A stretch of 64,000 bases of DNA from Impatiens glandulifera (GCF_907164915.1 NC_061862.1:58196619-58260618), one strand, 5' to 3'; counted from the first letter of the stretch, positions 22,790 to 33,174 are shown. A program made the numbers and translations. Notes: a model not told the origin generated them from the letters alone.

Positions 22790-23365
22790 ATAGTAAAAAA
22801 ATTGAAATAAATAAACACTTTGAAAATAAAATTAGGTAAAAAATATTTTTAATTAGAATAAAAATATACACGAATAAAAATAAAAATATTTTTATTAATA
22901 TATTGAGAAAAATTAGTGTAATAAATTTAATATTTTTTTATATATAATTTTATATTAATACTAATATAAATATTTGTATTTAATATTAGTATAAAAATAT
23001 AATTATTTTTATTATAATTTTTTTGTGTATGAAAAATTTACATAATATATATTATATAATTTAGTTAGTAAAAAAGGAAATAAATAAACATTATATATTT
23101 ATTATATATTGAAAATAAAATTAGGTGAAAAATATTTTTAATTAAAATAAAAATATATATGAGAGAAAAAATAAAAATATTTTTATTAATATATTGAGAA
23201 AAATTAGTATCATAAATTTAATAATTTTTTTTGTTATATATAATTTTATATCAATATTAATAGAAATATTTGTATTTAATATTAGTATAAGAGATCTAAT
23301 TATTTTTATTATATTTTTTTTTTATGTGTATGAAAAATTTACATAATATATATTATATAATTATT
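22790..23365. repeat. Tandem duplication of an AT-rich segment of about 275-300 bp
   Basis: The units are about 22790-23063 and 23064-23365. They share many ordered blocks, such as GAAATAAATAAACA, TGAAAATAAAATTAGGT, ATATTGAGAAAAATTAGT and TGTATGAAAAATTTACATAA. Small indels separate them. Confidence 0.8.
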
Positions 23366-23399
23366 CAAAATTTAAGTTACAAAATATATACATATACAT

Positions 23400-23630
23400 A
23401 AAATTATAAATTTATTTCAACAATCTAACATTAGTAGTTGAAACAAAAGCGAAAATGTTGACTTGAGTAACGCAAACATTGGTGAAAAAAATCTAAGAAT
23501 TAGTCTATGAAGAAAATGTTGGCTTGAGTAATGCAAACATTGGTGATAAAAACCTAAAGGTTCGTCCATAAAAGGAATGTCGGCTTAAAGTAAAGAAAAC
23601 ATTAGAGAGAAAGTCTAACGGGCTCTTGGT
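23400..23630. repeat. Degenerate minisatellite of about 65-70 bp, three units
   Basis: The phrase AAAATGTTGACTTGAGTAACG...CAAACATTGGTGA recurs around 23455, 23515 and 23575, with divergence increasing to the right. No coding sense was found. Confidence 0.6.
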
Positions 23631-23631
23631 T

Positions 23632-24720
23632 CAAATAAGAGTATCAGAATTGGAATGAGATTTATAGAGGTGTTGAATGAGAATGGGTATGATTGATAAA
23701 AATGTAGTGTTTGGTTATGAGTATTAATCATTCACAATCTCATTGATAACGTTTGGATATTTCCATTCCATTGATAATGTTTAGATTTATTAAAGAGAAA
23801 TTATTAATATTATTTTTTAATTGATATTAAATTAATATTTTTATTTTTTTATTATTATATTTTATTTAATTAAAAATACAAAATATTATTTTTTATATTA
23901 AAATTATTTAAAATATATAAAATATTGAAGTGTATTCTAATTTAATAAAATATAAACATCTAATATTTTATTTTATTATATTAATTATATATATATATAT
24001 ATATTAAAATTATTGTAAAAAAAAAATTGAATGATTCATTTTTTTTATATAAAGTCTTTATAATATTATATATTAATAATTAATCAAATTAAATATAATA
24101 TAATATTTTATCTAATAATATATACTATAACAATAAATAATATTATTAATAACATTTTTTATTAAAATATTTCATATTTAATTTTCTAATATTTTTTAAA
24201 TATTTATTTTATATAAAATTGATATTTTATTTTTAAGTTTTTATATTTTAATTAATTTATTATAATTTTATTATTAATATAATATATAAATTAATTATAT
24301 AAAAATAATTTTATTATTATTAGTTATTATAATTATTATAAAATTTTTATTTTATATTATTAATTATATTTTATTTTATATAATTTATCGATATTATTTA
24401 AATAATTGAAATAATTTATTTTAATAAATAAATTAAAAAATTTATTATTAATTTAATTATAAAAGAACGTCTAATATAATTATAAAAGAAATATATATAT
24501 ATATATAATTATAATTATAATTATGAAAGAAAACTTGGGAGGGTGGACATCATGGGAAGAGAAAATGCATTATAAGAGAATGAGATTCATTCCTGCCAAT
24601 TTAGTGAGGAATGGATGATTCCTTAGTATCCGAGGAATCAAATCAATGTTCTGAAAGAAACTCATCCACCAAACACTTCATTTTATTCTCTTTCCCATTT
24701 CTGAGTACAAGTACCAAACA
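23632..24720. mobile_element. Possible AT-rich DNA element with imperfect terminal inverted repeats
   Basis: The left edge (GGGCTCTTGGTTCAAATAAG, continuing with AATTGGAATGAG and TAGTGTTTGGTTATGAG) resembles the reverse complement of the right edge. That edge reads GGGGATGTTTGGTACTTGTA, then AATGGG and AAGTGTTTGGTGGATGAG. The interior is almost pure A/T. An approximate flanking match (CTAACGGG and CTAAGGGT) could be a target duplication. Class and limits are uncertain. Confidence 0.4.
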
Positions 24721-24855
24721 TCCCCTAAGGGTTCATACATCAGGGTGATTTAAGGTTTAGGATTATGCCCACTTTCCCATTTCTGAGTACAAGTACCAAA
24801 CATCCCCTAAAGGTTCATACATGAGGGTGATTTAGGGTTTAAGGTTTAGGATTAT
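24691..24855. repeat. 82-bp tandem duplication
   Basis: TTTCCCATTTCTGAGTACAA, followed by GTACCAAACATCCCCTAA and GGTTCATACAT, begins at 24691 and again at 24773. The two copies differ by a few substitutions and a small indel. Confidence 0.85.
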
Positions 24856-25019
24856 GCCCAAAAATGTTTAAGAATACACAATCGGTTATTAAATAATCAA
24901 AATCATTATAAATATAAAAATTTAAATTGATTAGTCAATTATTTTTTTAATTTTTTTTATTTATTCAAATAAGTATATAATAATAAGTAATATTATATCT
25001 AATACATAATTTATATAAC

Positions 25020-25235
25020 AGTAATGATAGGGAAAGCGAATCTAATCTAGTCCAGTAATGATAGGGGACCCATAATAGTAATGATAGGGAACACAAATCT
25101 AATCTAGTCTAGTAATGATAGGGAACGCGAATCTAATCTAGTCCAGTAATGATAGGGGACGCATAACGCATAACAGTAATGATAGGGAAGACGAATCTAA
25201 TCTAGTCCAGTAATGATAGGGGACGCATAATAAAG
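25020..25235. repeat. Composite minisatellite based on AGTAATGATAGGG
   Basis: CAGTAATGATAGGGAA, then GCGAATCTAATCTAGTC and AGTAATGATAGGGGACGCAT alternate several times. The higher-order period is about 55-75 bp. Confidence 0.85.
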
Positions 25236-25239
25236 GATA

Positions 25240-26055
25240 TTTAGTTTAATCACCGAATATTCTCTCATCCTTTCATTAATTTATAATTTAAACTAATTCT
25301 TTTATCTCCCGTATTAATTAATTTATCTTTTTTTTTATTTTACGACTAATTAATCTATTCTCTAGCCTATAAAATATCATAAAATATATATAAGTGGAGT
25401 AATTAAAAATTTTTCATATATGAAAGATTATAGATATTAAGTTTTTTTACTAATAAATATTGAAAATATTTTTTAAATTATAAATAATAATTATATTTTT
25501 TCTCTCGTTTCTTTTTTTTAGAATTTTATCTTTAATCTAATTTTTTAATAAAAATAACTCAAAAATTAAAAATAATATCTCAATTAAATATCATAACTCA
25601 AAAATTAAAAATAATGCCTCATATTAAATATTTTAATAAATTTTTAATTAAAAAATAATGGGTGTACTTACTAATTAATTTCTTTTTCATTCTTCCAACT
25701 GATTAATTATCTATTTTATTTTTTATTATTATTAATTATCTCTTTTAATATTTTAATTATTTTTATGATTAGTCCTCTTTTTTCTCTTTTTATTTTTATT
25801 TTTATTTATTAATATTTTATTTTTATTTTTTTTGTTTATCTAATATTTCTCATTTTCTCTTTCTCATAATCTCTAACCCTTTAATAAATTCAAATCATCA
25901 ACATATTTTTTATTTTTATTTTGGTCAATAATATCAAACTCAGATTATCACATATTAGTAGTGAGGTAATTTTTTTATTTTGATCAAAATATTAGAGTTA
26001 CTTTTTTAATAATTGCTAATTGTATGTATTTTTAATAAATTTAGGTAGAGAAGTT
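25240..26055. other. AT-rich region upstream of the FRS pseudogene
   Basis: T-rich sequence with no recognised gene. A short direct repeat (AACTCAAAAATTAAAAATAA) occurs near 25555 and 25588. It may include remnants of the FRS gene's leader. Confidence 0.4.
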
Positions 26056-26059
26056 ATTA

Positions 26060-27256
26060 TGGAAAAAGGAAAAAAATAATACAAATGAGGTGATTCAAAA
26101 TAACAATAATGTAAATCAAGACTCGTGGTCAAGTTTAAAAGAATCGACAAGTTTAAAAGAGGTAAATCCTCCTAAAATTGAAATGTCGTTTTCATCCGAA
26201 GATGAAGTACGTAATTTTTATAAATCTTATTCGGAGAATATTGGTTTCGATATTTTCAAATTAAGTGGTAGAAATGGAGACGATGGAAAACAAAAATATT
26301 TTTTCCATTGGATGTGCTAATAGTCGTAACAAAGTATCTAGGTCAAAAAATTTACTAAATCCAAGACCTTCGATTAAGACAAATTGTAAAGCTAAGAGTA
26401 ATATAGTTATTCACATTGATATAAATTTTATAATAAGTGGTATACACATTGAGCATAACCATATATTGAGACCAGGAAAATCACGATATTTTAAATCTAA
26501 TAAAGTATTGGATGTAGCTACAAAGAGAAGATTGGAACTAAATGATGAAGCTGGAATAACTTAAAGTAAAAGTTTTCAATCACTTGTAGTTGAGGTTGGA
26601 GGCTATGATAATTTGTCATACGAGTGCTTATTTTTATCGAATGCAAAGTAGGAACTCAAATTTTTTCTACGTGCTTGATTTAGATGGTGAATCTCGAATT
26701 ATAAATATTTTTGGACAGTTACAAGATGAAGAGTTGCATATGATTATTTTTCTAATGTCATTACTTTTGATACAACCTATTTGACTAATAGTTATGATAT
26801 GTCTTTCGCTCCATTTATTGGAGTGAATCATCATGGTCATTCTATTTTACTTGGATGTGGACTAATATCTAGTGAAGATACAGAATCATTCATATGGTTG
26901 TTCAAAACTTTGTTGATATGTATGTTTGGACGTGCTCTAAATGCCATAATCACATACCAATTTCGTTCAATGACAATTGCAATTGCAGAGGTATTTTCAA
27001 ATTCTCATCACTATTTTATGTCTTTGGCATATAATGAAAAAAAAATCAACTAAATTAGGTGGTCTTGCTCAATATAAAATGATAAAGAAACAAATGAAGA
27101 ACATTGTATATAACTCACTTATAGTTGATGAGTGTGATGAGAATTGACAGAGTATGATTGAAGAGTTTAACTTAGAGAATAATGTATGGTTGAAGTCTTT
27201 GAATGAAGTACATAATAAATGGATGCCTACATTTGTCAAAATAAATTTTGGGCAGG
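26060..27256 (+). pseudogene. FAR1-related sequence (FRS) / MULE transposase-derived pseudogene
   Basis: Frame segments follow an FRS protein in order. At 26090-26310 is the FAR1 DNA-binding domain start: MSFSSEDEVRNFYKSYSENI then GFDIFKLSGR. At 26300-26560 the domain continues to EHNHILRPGK. From 26740 to 27050 lies the MULE transposase core: DTTYLTN, then SFAPFIGVNHHGHSILLGCG, SFIWLFKT and AIITYQFRSMTIAIAEVF. At 27060-27256 are the downstream helices, with NVWLKSL..VHNKWMPTFVK. FRS proteins are domesticated MULE transposases acting in light signalling. This copy has several frameshifts and stops, lacks the SWIM zinc finger, and ends near an (AT)n tract. In the usual D..D..E region, the expected TDQD motif reads TYQF. 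Confidence 0.85.
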
Positions 27257-27279
27257 TATGTCTACATCTCAGATAATAT

Positions 27280-27282
<3 letters not shown>

Positions 27283-27359
<77 letters not shown>
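27283..27359. repeat. (TA)n microsatellite
   Basis: About 38 TA units, the longest in the window, immediately left of the third Helitron-like fragment. Confidence 0.95.
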
Positions 27360-27361
<2 letters not shown>

Positions 27362-27535
27362 GATGCTTAATTTTTAAAGTGTCCGGATTGCGAGCTGTGG
27401 TTAATTTGGATATATGTGAGAGTAAATGGATACTTTGGTTGGATTTTGGGTTGACCCGCCCATAAAATTTTTACCGTAATATTTTTTTCACGATTTTTTA
27501 TATTATTACTCGTGCAAATGCACGGGATACATGTT
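27360..27535 (+). mobile_element. Helitron-like 3' terminal region, copy 3
   Basis: It shares the interior of copies at 17073 and 21340. It ends with a perfect hairpin CGTGCAAATGCACG (27511-27524), and 7 bases later TTAG (27532-27535), followed by T. The terminal tetranucleotide departs by one base from the Helitron CTRR rule, which may be mutation. Confidence 0.5.
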
Positions 27536-27635
27536 AGTTATATAAATATTAGCATTTTTTTTAAAATATTCACTACTTGGGCTGATATAGAGGTTTTTTT
27601 TTTTATAATTAATTCTCTTTAATAAGAAACATATT

Positions 27636-27779
27636 TTAATATCTAGTAGGATTAAAATATATTAAAATCGAATTAAAAGTCAAGTTTAGTCGATCCTAAT
27701 AAGTGGTATCACACAAAATTTTAATCTCTAACAATATCCAACCCCCTTCTATTGTTGTATCCGATCCTAAGTCATAACA
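27636..27779 (+). mobile_element. 5' LTR remnant of Copia derivative C1
   Basis: The segment matches 32975-33122, the last 150 bases of the C LTR. It ends in ATAACA directly before a tRNA-Met type primer site. The left part of the LTR is missing, so C1 is 5'-truncated at about 27636. Confidence 0.7.
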
Positions 27780-27847
27780 AGTGGTATCAAAGCAGTAGTT
27801 TCTATTCTCAAACAAAAAAATTAATCAAGTTTCTATTCATCCAAATC

Positions 27848-28529
27848 ATGTCTCTCCTAAACAAAATCTCAATGTTAATCAAGGAAGATTATGATGATTT
27901 AAAGATCAGGATGCAGACTCATTTGACTGCTCTAGTTGACGATATGTGATACGTCATCACTGATGGGCCAATGAAGATCCAGACGATCAGCACAACCACA
28001 ACCTCAACCGATGGCATTCCTGAGATGAAGGATAAACCAAGACATGAGTGGACGACTGAAGATAAAAAAGGTTAATCTATACAACGTGGCCAAAGATATC
28101 CTCTATAAGACGCTGAACAAAAATATGTATGGCAAGATTAAGTCATTCTCGACTACCAAAGAAATTTGGGAGAAGTTGACTCAACTTTGCGAAGGCAACG
28201 ATCAAAAGAAAGAGAACAGACTTATGGTTGTCACGCAAAAGTTTGATAGCATCAAGATGCGGCCTAGAGAAATAATGGATGAATTTGACGAATGGTTCAA
28301 CAACATTGTCATTGAGCTCTCAACTCTAGGAAAAACATACAACAATAGAGAGGTTGCTTTCAAGGTGGTGAGAGCCCTACCCAGAAAATGGGACATAAAT
28401 ACAATGGCCATTAGAGAATCAAAAGACCTCAACAAACTAGAGTTCCACGACCTCTTCGATGAACTTAAAACTTATGAGTTTGAAATAAACTCAAGACACA
28501 AAGAGGAGCCGAAGACTTTGCTAGCTTAA
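27848..28529 (+). pseudogene. C1 gag, unit 1, including the true N-terminus
   Basis: The start at 27848 gives MSLLNKISMLIKEDYDDL, the short N-terminus typical of SIRE-lineage gag. A TGA replaces the Trp expected after VDDM. A one-base change near 28069 then shifts frame. From 28044 the UBN2-like gag core is open: TKEIWEKLTQLCEGNDQKKE, FDSIKMRP and EFDEWFNNIVIELSTLGKTY, then VVRALPRKWD. It stops at TAA after KTLLA (28529). The downstream part (28608-28931) continues in a related frame with coiled-coil-like KLKETIKSLFAENQRLNYV. Confidence 0.75.
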
Positions 28530-29420
28530 GAAAGCAAAAGAAAGTGGTCTGACAACTCAGATGAAAAATCTTCAAGTGAAGATGAGGAGGAAAACATCAA
28601 ATGCTTCATGGAACACTACACTAAGGTATTTGACTTCTTCTCTGATGACTTCACGAGAGATGATATAGTCATTGCACTCAATGACATGGTCATTGAGTAC
28701 AAGAAATTGTCAGACTCTCTTAATGAGATAAATTTGAAAAACAAATCTGATAGTACAAGTTTTTCACTTCAAAATAATGAACCTGAAGTTTTGAAGAATA
28801 ATAAAGCAAATGAGTTCTCATCTAAGAATGAGAAGCTCAAAGAAACTATCAAATCTCTTTTTGCTGAAAATCAAAGATTGAACTATGTGACTAAATCTGG
28901 AAAAGCTGTTACACAAATGATTATTGAGTAAAGGCCTATTGGATGTAAATCTGGTTTAGGATTTGATAACAGCTTTCCAAATGAGTCCAATAAAAAGTTA
29001 AAATCAGTTAAAGGAAATCTTAAATTCATAAACTTTGTCAATAGCACTTTAACTGACACTAGAACTAGTCATAGATGTAATGACTTAACCTTAAAAGATG
29101 ATGTTAAATATGTCAAGCCGACTTTTAGTTGTCTCAAGCCTGAGAAGCGGCAGCCAGCTGGTCTGGCAAACAAAACTTTAACAAAAAGTCAAAAGGTTTT
29201 CATCAAAAACCATCTTTTAAAGTTAAGGAATCATCAGCAGGCAGAAATCAATCTTCCAAATACACTACACACAACGAGAAATCCATAAAAATAATCAAAG
29301 GACGAATAAGCCACAAACCCAAAGAAAAATGGGTACTAGATCTGTTATTATCTATGGATGCAGGTAAAACAACACGTTCGAATGGAATACATGTCAACAG
29401 ATCAACAAGTGGTGGACATT
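28019..29420 (+). repeat. C1 tandem unit 1 (gag to RNase H stub)
   Basis: 1402 bp. It starts at CCTGAGATGAAGGATAAACC and ends at GTGGACATT. It contains the gag core, the C-terminal gag tail, a WVLD protease stub and the RNase H end. The next unit begins immediately. Junction microhomology is CATTCC, present both at the gag boundary (28015-28020) and, as CATTTCC, at the RNase H end. Confidence 0.85.
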
Positions 29421-30835
29421 CCTGAGATTAAGGATAAACCAAGACATGAGTGGACGACTAAAGATAAAAGAAAGGTCAATCTAGACAACGTGGCCAAAGA
29501 TATTCTCTATAAGATGCTGGTCAAAAATTTGTTCAGCAAGATTAAGTCATTCTCGACTACCAAAGAAATTTGGAGAAGTTGACTCAACTTTGCGAAGTCA
29601 ACGATCAAAAGAAAGAGAACAAACTTATGGTTGTCACGCAAAAGTTTGATAGCATCAAGATGCGGCCTAGAGAAACAATTGCTGAATTTGACGAATGGTT
29701 CAACAACATTGTCATTGAGCTCTCAACTCTAGGAAAAACATACAACAATAGAGAGGTTACTTTCAAGGTGGTGAGAGCCCTACCTAGAGAATGGGACAAA
29801 AAGACAATGGCCATGAGAGAATCAAAAGACCTCAACAAAATGGAGTTTCACGACCTCTTCGATGAACTTAAAAATTACGAGTTTGAAATAAACTCAAGAA
29901 ACAAAGAGGAGTCGAAGACTCTACTAGCTTAAGAAAGCAAAAGTAAGTGGGCTGACAGCTCAGATGAAAACTCTTCAAGTGAAGATGAGGAGTAAAACAT
30001 CAAATACTTCATGGCACACTATACTAATGTATTTGACTTCTCCTCTAACGACTTCACGAGAGATGATATAGTCATTGTACTCAATGACATGGTCCTTGAG
30101 TACAAGAAACTGTCACACTCTCTTAATGAGTTAAATTTGAAAAACAAATATGATAGTACAAGTTTTTCACTTCAAAATAATGAAACTGAAGTTTTGAAGA
30201 ATAATAAAGCAAATGAGTTCTCATCTAAGAATGAGAAACTCAAAGAAATGATTAAATCTCTTTTTGTTGAAAACCAAAGATTGAACTATGTGACTAATTC
30301 TTGGACAAAATCTGGAAAAGCTGTTACATAGATGATTATTGAGTAAAGGTCTATCAGATGTAAATCTGGTTTAGGATTTGATAACAGCTTTTCAAATGAG
30401 TCCAATAAAAAGTTAAAATCAGTTAAAGGAAAGCTTAAATTCATAAACTTTGTCAATAATACTTTAACTGATACTAGAACTAGTCATAGATGTAGTGACT
30501 TAACCTTAAAAGATGATGTTAAATATGTCAAACCGACTTTTAGTTGACTCAAGCCTAAGAAGCGGGCAACCAGCTGGTCTGGCAAACAAAACTTTAACAA
30601 AAAGTCAAAAGGTTTTCATCAAAAACCATCTTTTAAAGTTAAGGAATCATCAGTAGGCAGAAATCAATCTGTCAAATACACTACACACAACGGGAAATCC
30701 ATAAAAATAATCAAAGGATGAATAAGACACAAACCCAAAGAAAAATGAGCACCAGATCTGTTATTGTCTATGGATGCGGGTAAAATAACACGTTCGAATG
30801 GAATACATGTCAACAGATCAGCAAGTGGTGGACAT
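29421..30835 (+). repeat. C1 tandem unit 2
   Basis: 1415 bp, same content and order as unit 1. The RNase H codons of unit 1 run into this unit's gag (the frame at 29358-29582 joins MSTDQQVVDI to PEIKDKPRHEWTT). A one-base deletion near 29572 breaks the gag core. The gag core then continues from 29570 to 29932 and ends at the same TAA. A TAG is present at 30329-30331. Confidence 0.85.
29570..29932 (+). pseudogene. C1 gag core, unit 2
   Basis: A UBN2-like gag core of 120 codons, nearly identical to units 1 and 3, with EFDEWFNNIVIELSTLGKTY, VVRALPREWD and FHDLFDELKNYEF. It is separated by a frameshift from the upstream fused segment 29358-29582. Stop after KTLLA as in the other units. Confidence 0.7.
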
Positions 30836-31349
30836 TCCTGAGATGAAGGATAAACCAAGACATGAGTGGACGACTAAAGATAAAAGAAAGGTCAATCTAG
30901 ACAACGTGGCCAAAGATATCCTCTATAAGACGCTGAACAAAAATATGTTCAGCAAGATTAAGTCATTCTCGACTACCAAAGAAATTTGGGAGAAGTTGAC
31001 TCAACTTTGCGAGGACAACGATCAAAAGAAAGAGAACAAACTTATGGTTGTCACGCAAAATTTTGATAGGATCAAGATGCGGCCTAGAGAAACAATGGCT
31101 GAATTTGACGAATGGTTCAACAACATTGTCATTGAACTCTCAACTCTAGGAAAAACATATAGCAATAGAGAGGTTGATTTCAAGGTGGTGAGAGCCCTAC
31201 CTAGAGAATGGGACATAAAGACAATGGCCATTAGTGAATCAAAAGTCCTCAACAAAATGGAGTTGCACGACCTTTTCGATGAACTTAAAACTTACGAGTT
31301 TGAAATAAACTCAAGAAACAAAGAGGAGCCGAAGACTCTGCTAGCTTAA
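30798..31349 (+). pseudogene. C1 gag core, unit 3, fused to RNase H tail codons
   Basis: The longest open frame of the array, 183 codons. It begins in RNase H codons (MEYMSTDQQVVDI) of the preceding unit and reads without a break into gag (PEMKDKPRHEWTTKDKRK). It then covers the complete UBN2-like core to KTLLA and stop. The fused frame is a product of the tandem junction. It has no promoter of its own, and translation would need an internal start. Confidence 0.75.
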
Positions 31350-32252
31350 GAAAGCAAAAGAAAGTGGGCTGGCAGCTCAGATGAAAACTCTTCAAGTTAA
31401 TATGAGGAGGAAAACATCAAATGCTTCATTGCACACTGCACTAAGGTATTTGACTTCTCCTCTAACGACTTCACGAGAGAAGATATTGTCATTGTACTCA
31501 ATGACATGGTCCTTGAGTACAAGAAGCTGTCAGACTATCTTAATGAGATAAATTTGAAAAACAAATCTGATAGTACAAGTTTTTCACTTCAAAACAATGA
31601 ACCTGAAGTTTTGAAGAATAATAAAGCAAAGAGTTCTCATCTAAGAATGAGAAGATCAAAGAAACGATCAAATCTCTTTTTGTTGAAAACCAAAAATTGA
31701 ACTATGTGACTAATTCTTGGAAAAAATCTGGAAAAGCTGTTACACAGATGATTATTGAGTAAAGGCCTATTGGATGTAAATCTGGTTTAGGATTTGATAA
31801 CAGCTTTCCAAATGAGTCCAATAAAAAGTTAAAATCAGTTAAAGGAAAGCTTAAATTCATAAACTTTGTCAATAGTACTTTAACTGACACTAGAATTAGT
31901 CATAGATGTAGTGACTTAACCTTAAAAGATGATGTTAAATATGTCAAGCCGACTTTTAGTTGACTTAAGCCTGAGAAGTGGGCAGCCAGCTGGTCTGACA
32001 AATAAAACTTTGACAAAAAGTCAAAAGGTTTCATCAAAAACCATCTTTTAAAGTTAAGGAATCATCAGCAGGCAAAAATCAATCTGCCAAATACACTACA
32101 CACAACGGGAAATCCATAAACATAATCACATGACGAATAAGCCATAAACCCAAAGAAAAATGAGCACCAGATCTGTTATTGTCTATGGATGCGGGTAAAA
32201 CAACACGTTCGAATGGAATACATGTCAACAGATCAGCAAGTGGTGGACATTT
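30836..32252 (+). repeat. C1 tandem unit 3
   Basis: 1417 bp. Same content as units 1 and 2, but the right end continues into the original RNase H terminus (ACATTTCCACGAAGCTGCTC) and the polypurine tract, so it is the terminal unit. It has an extra TAA near 31400 and a one-base deletion near 31630. Confidence 0.85.
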
Positions 32253-32375
32253 CCACGAAGCTGCTCCCCAAAACTAAGTTTTTTTACTCTAGAAATATTT
32301 TAGATCTTTTAGATTTGAATTAATCTAGTATGCATAAATTTAGGGGGAATTTGTTAATAAGATGATAAGTCAGAC

Positions 32376-32603
32376 GTGTTGACACAGATGTTATTAACCG
32401 TGCTGAAAGAACAGTCGGTTGATGACATTGTACATCAACTAACTAGTCTTAAGCCCGAGTGGAGAAACTATATTAAAGACGTTGACGCTGTTAAAAGGAG
32501 GGAAAACAACGGTAGAGGGGAAAGAACAAGTAGGGGAAGCCTGATAGAGGAGGAAGGGGAGGTTGGGGAAGACTTCTCCTTTGAAGAGAAGTCTAGAATA
32601 TAG
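32376..32603 (+). CDS. 75-codon ORF inside the C LTR, unknown function
   Basis: The peptide has VDDIVHQLTSLKPEWRNYI, then a charged region (VKRRENNGRGERTSRG) and an acidic tail (EEEGEVGED). It is conserved, with no stop, in the other C LTR (44921-45148). That is expected of LTR copies and does not by itself show selection. No family is recognised. It could be fortuitous or a captured gag fragment. Expression would need a start within or before the LTR. Confidence 0.35.
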   Translation: MLTQMLLTVLKEQSVDDIVHQLTSLKPEWRNYIKDVDAVKRRENNGRGERTSRGSLIEEEGEVGEDFSFEEKSRI

Positions 32604-32639
32604 TATTATATAGTTAAGGATATAATTAGATTTTTCTGC

Positions 32640-32945
32640 ATATTTAATCTCCTTTGAAGTTAGATCTTCACAGCTTGTTTCAGTTCCTTTTTTAGTTAAA
32701 TTGTCCATGACAAGGCATATATTCTTAAGCTTGCCTTTCATCGGGTTCAACTTTTTATTGGCCTTATCTGGGTTGTCATAGTCAAATCCTAAACCGAATT
32801 TGCATTAGGTAAACCTTAGTAGACAAATTTGTTGTGTGACTGCATCCCCAGATTTCGTTCAGGAACTGACCACATAAGTTAAACATTGGTTTTCAAACGA
32901 AAGAGTTTGAATCTTTTATCATACATTTTTTCTCTCATCGTACAT
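32640..32945 (-). pseudogene. Antisense gag-like segment embedded in the C LTR
   Basis: Read on the minus strand, it follows the C-terminal part of SIRE-lineage gag: a KSGDAV-like block, FGLGFDYDNPDKANKKLNP, then KGKLKNICLVMDNLTKKGTE. The corresponding sense gag in C reads SGLGF, NKKLKS and KGKLKF. It lies in opposite orientation to the element's own gag. It recurs in the second C LTR at 45190-45490. Confidence 0.65.
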
Positions 32946-33174
32946 ATATATAATATTTTCTTTATTAGTATAAATAATTTAATATCTTGTAGGATTAAAA
33001 TATATTAAAATCAAATTAAAAGTCAAGTTTAGTCGATCCTAACAAGTGGTATCACACCAAATTTTAATCTCTAACAATATTCAACTCCCTTTTATTGTTG
33101 TAGCCGATCCTAAGTCCTAACAAGTGGTATTAGAGCAGTAGTTTCTATTCTCAAGCAAATAAATCATCCAAATC

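Larger units (their letters stand above)
27780..32351 (+). mobile_element. Copia (SIRE-lineage) deletion derivative C1, internal region with tandem triplication
   Basis: It begins with a primer site TGGTATCAAAGC (27782-27793), complementary in type to initiator tRNA-Met. The gag start ATG is at 27848. It ends with the polypurine tract TAGGGGGAAT (32341-32350). Between them is a 1.4 kb unit repeated three times (28019-32252). Each unit runs from gag to a stub of protease, and is then joined directly to the last codons of RNase H (MEYMSTDQQVVDI). The whole integrase and reverse transcriptase region is deleted. It is therefore a non-autonomous derivative. Confidence 0.8.
32352..33122 (+). mobile_element. 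C LTR shared between C1 and C2
   Basis: 771 bp from TGTTAATAAG to CCTAACA. It is preceded by a polypurine tract (32341-32350) and followed after two bases by TGGTATTAGAGCA (33125-33137), a tRNA-Met primer site with one change. It thus serves as 3' LTR of C1 and 5' LTR of C2. The left part has a 75-codon open frame (32376-32603). The middle carries a gag-like segment in antisense (32640-32945). Confidence 0.85.

Noticed and set aside
28202..28435. 77-codon minus-strand frame repeated at 29605, 31022 and 33531
   Set aside because: Antisense shadow of the conserved gag core. It recurs only because gag recurs.
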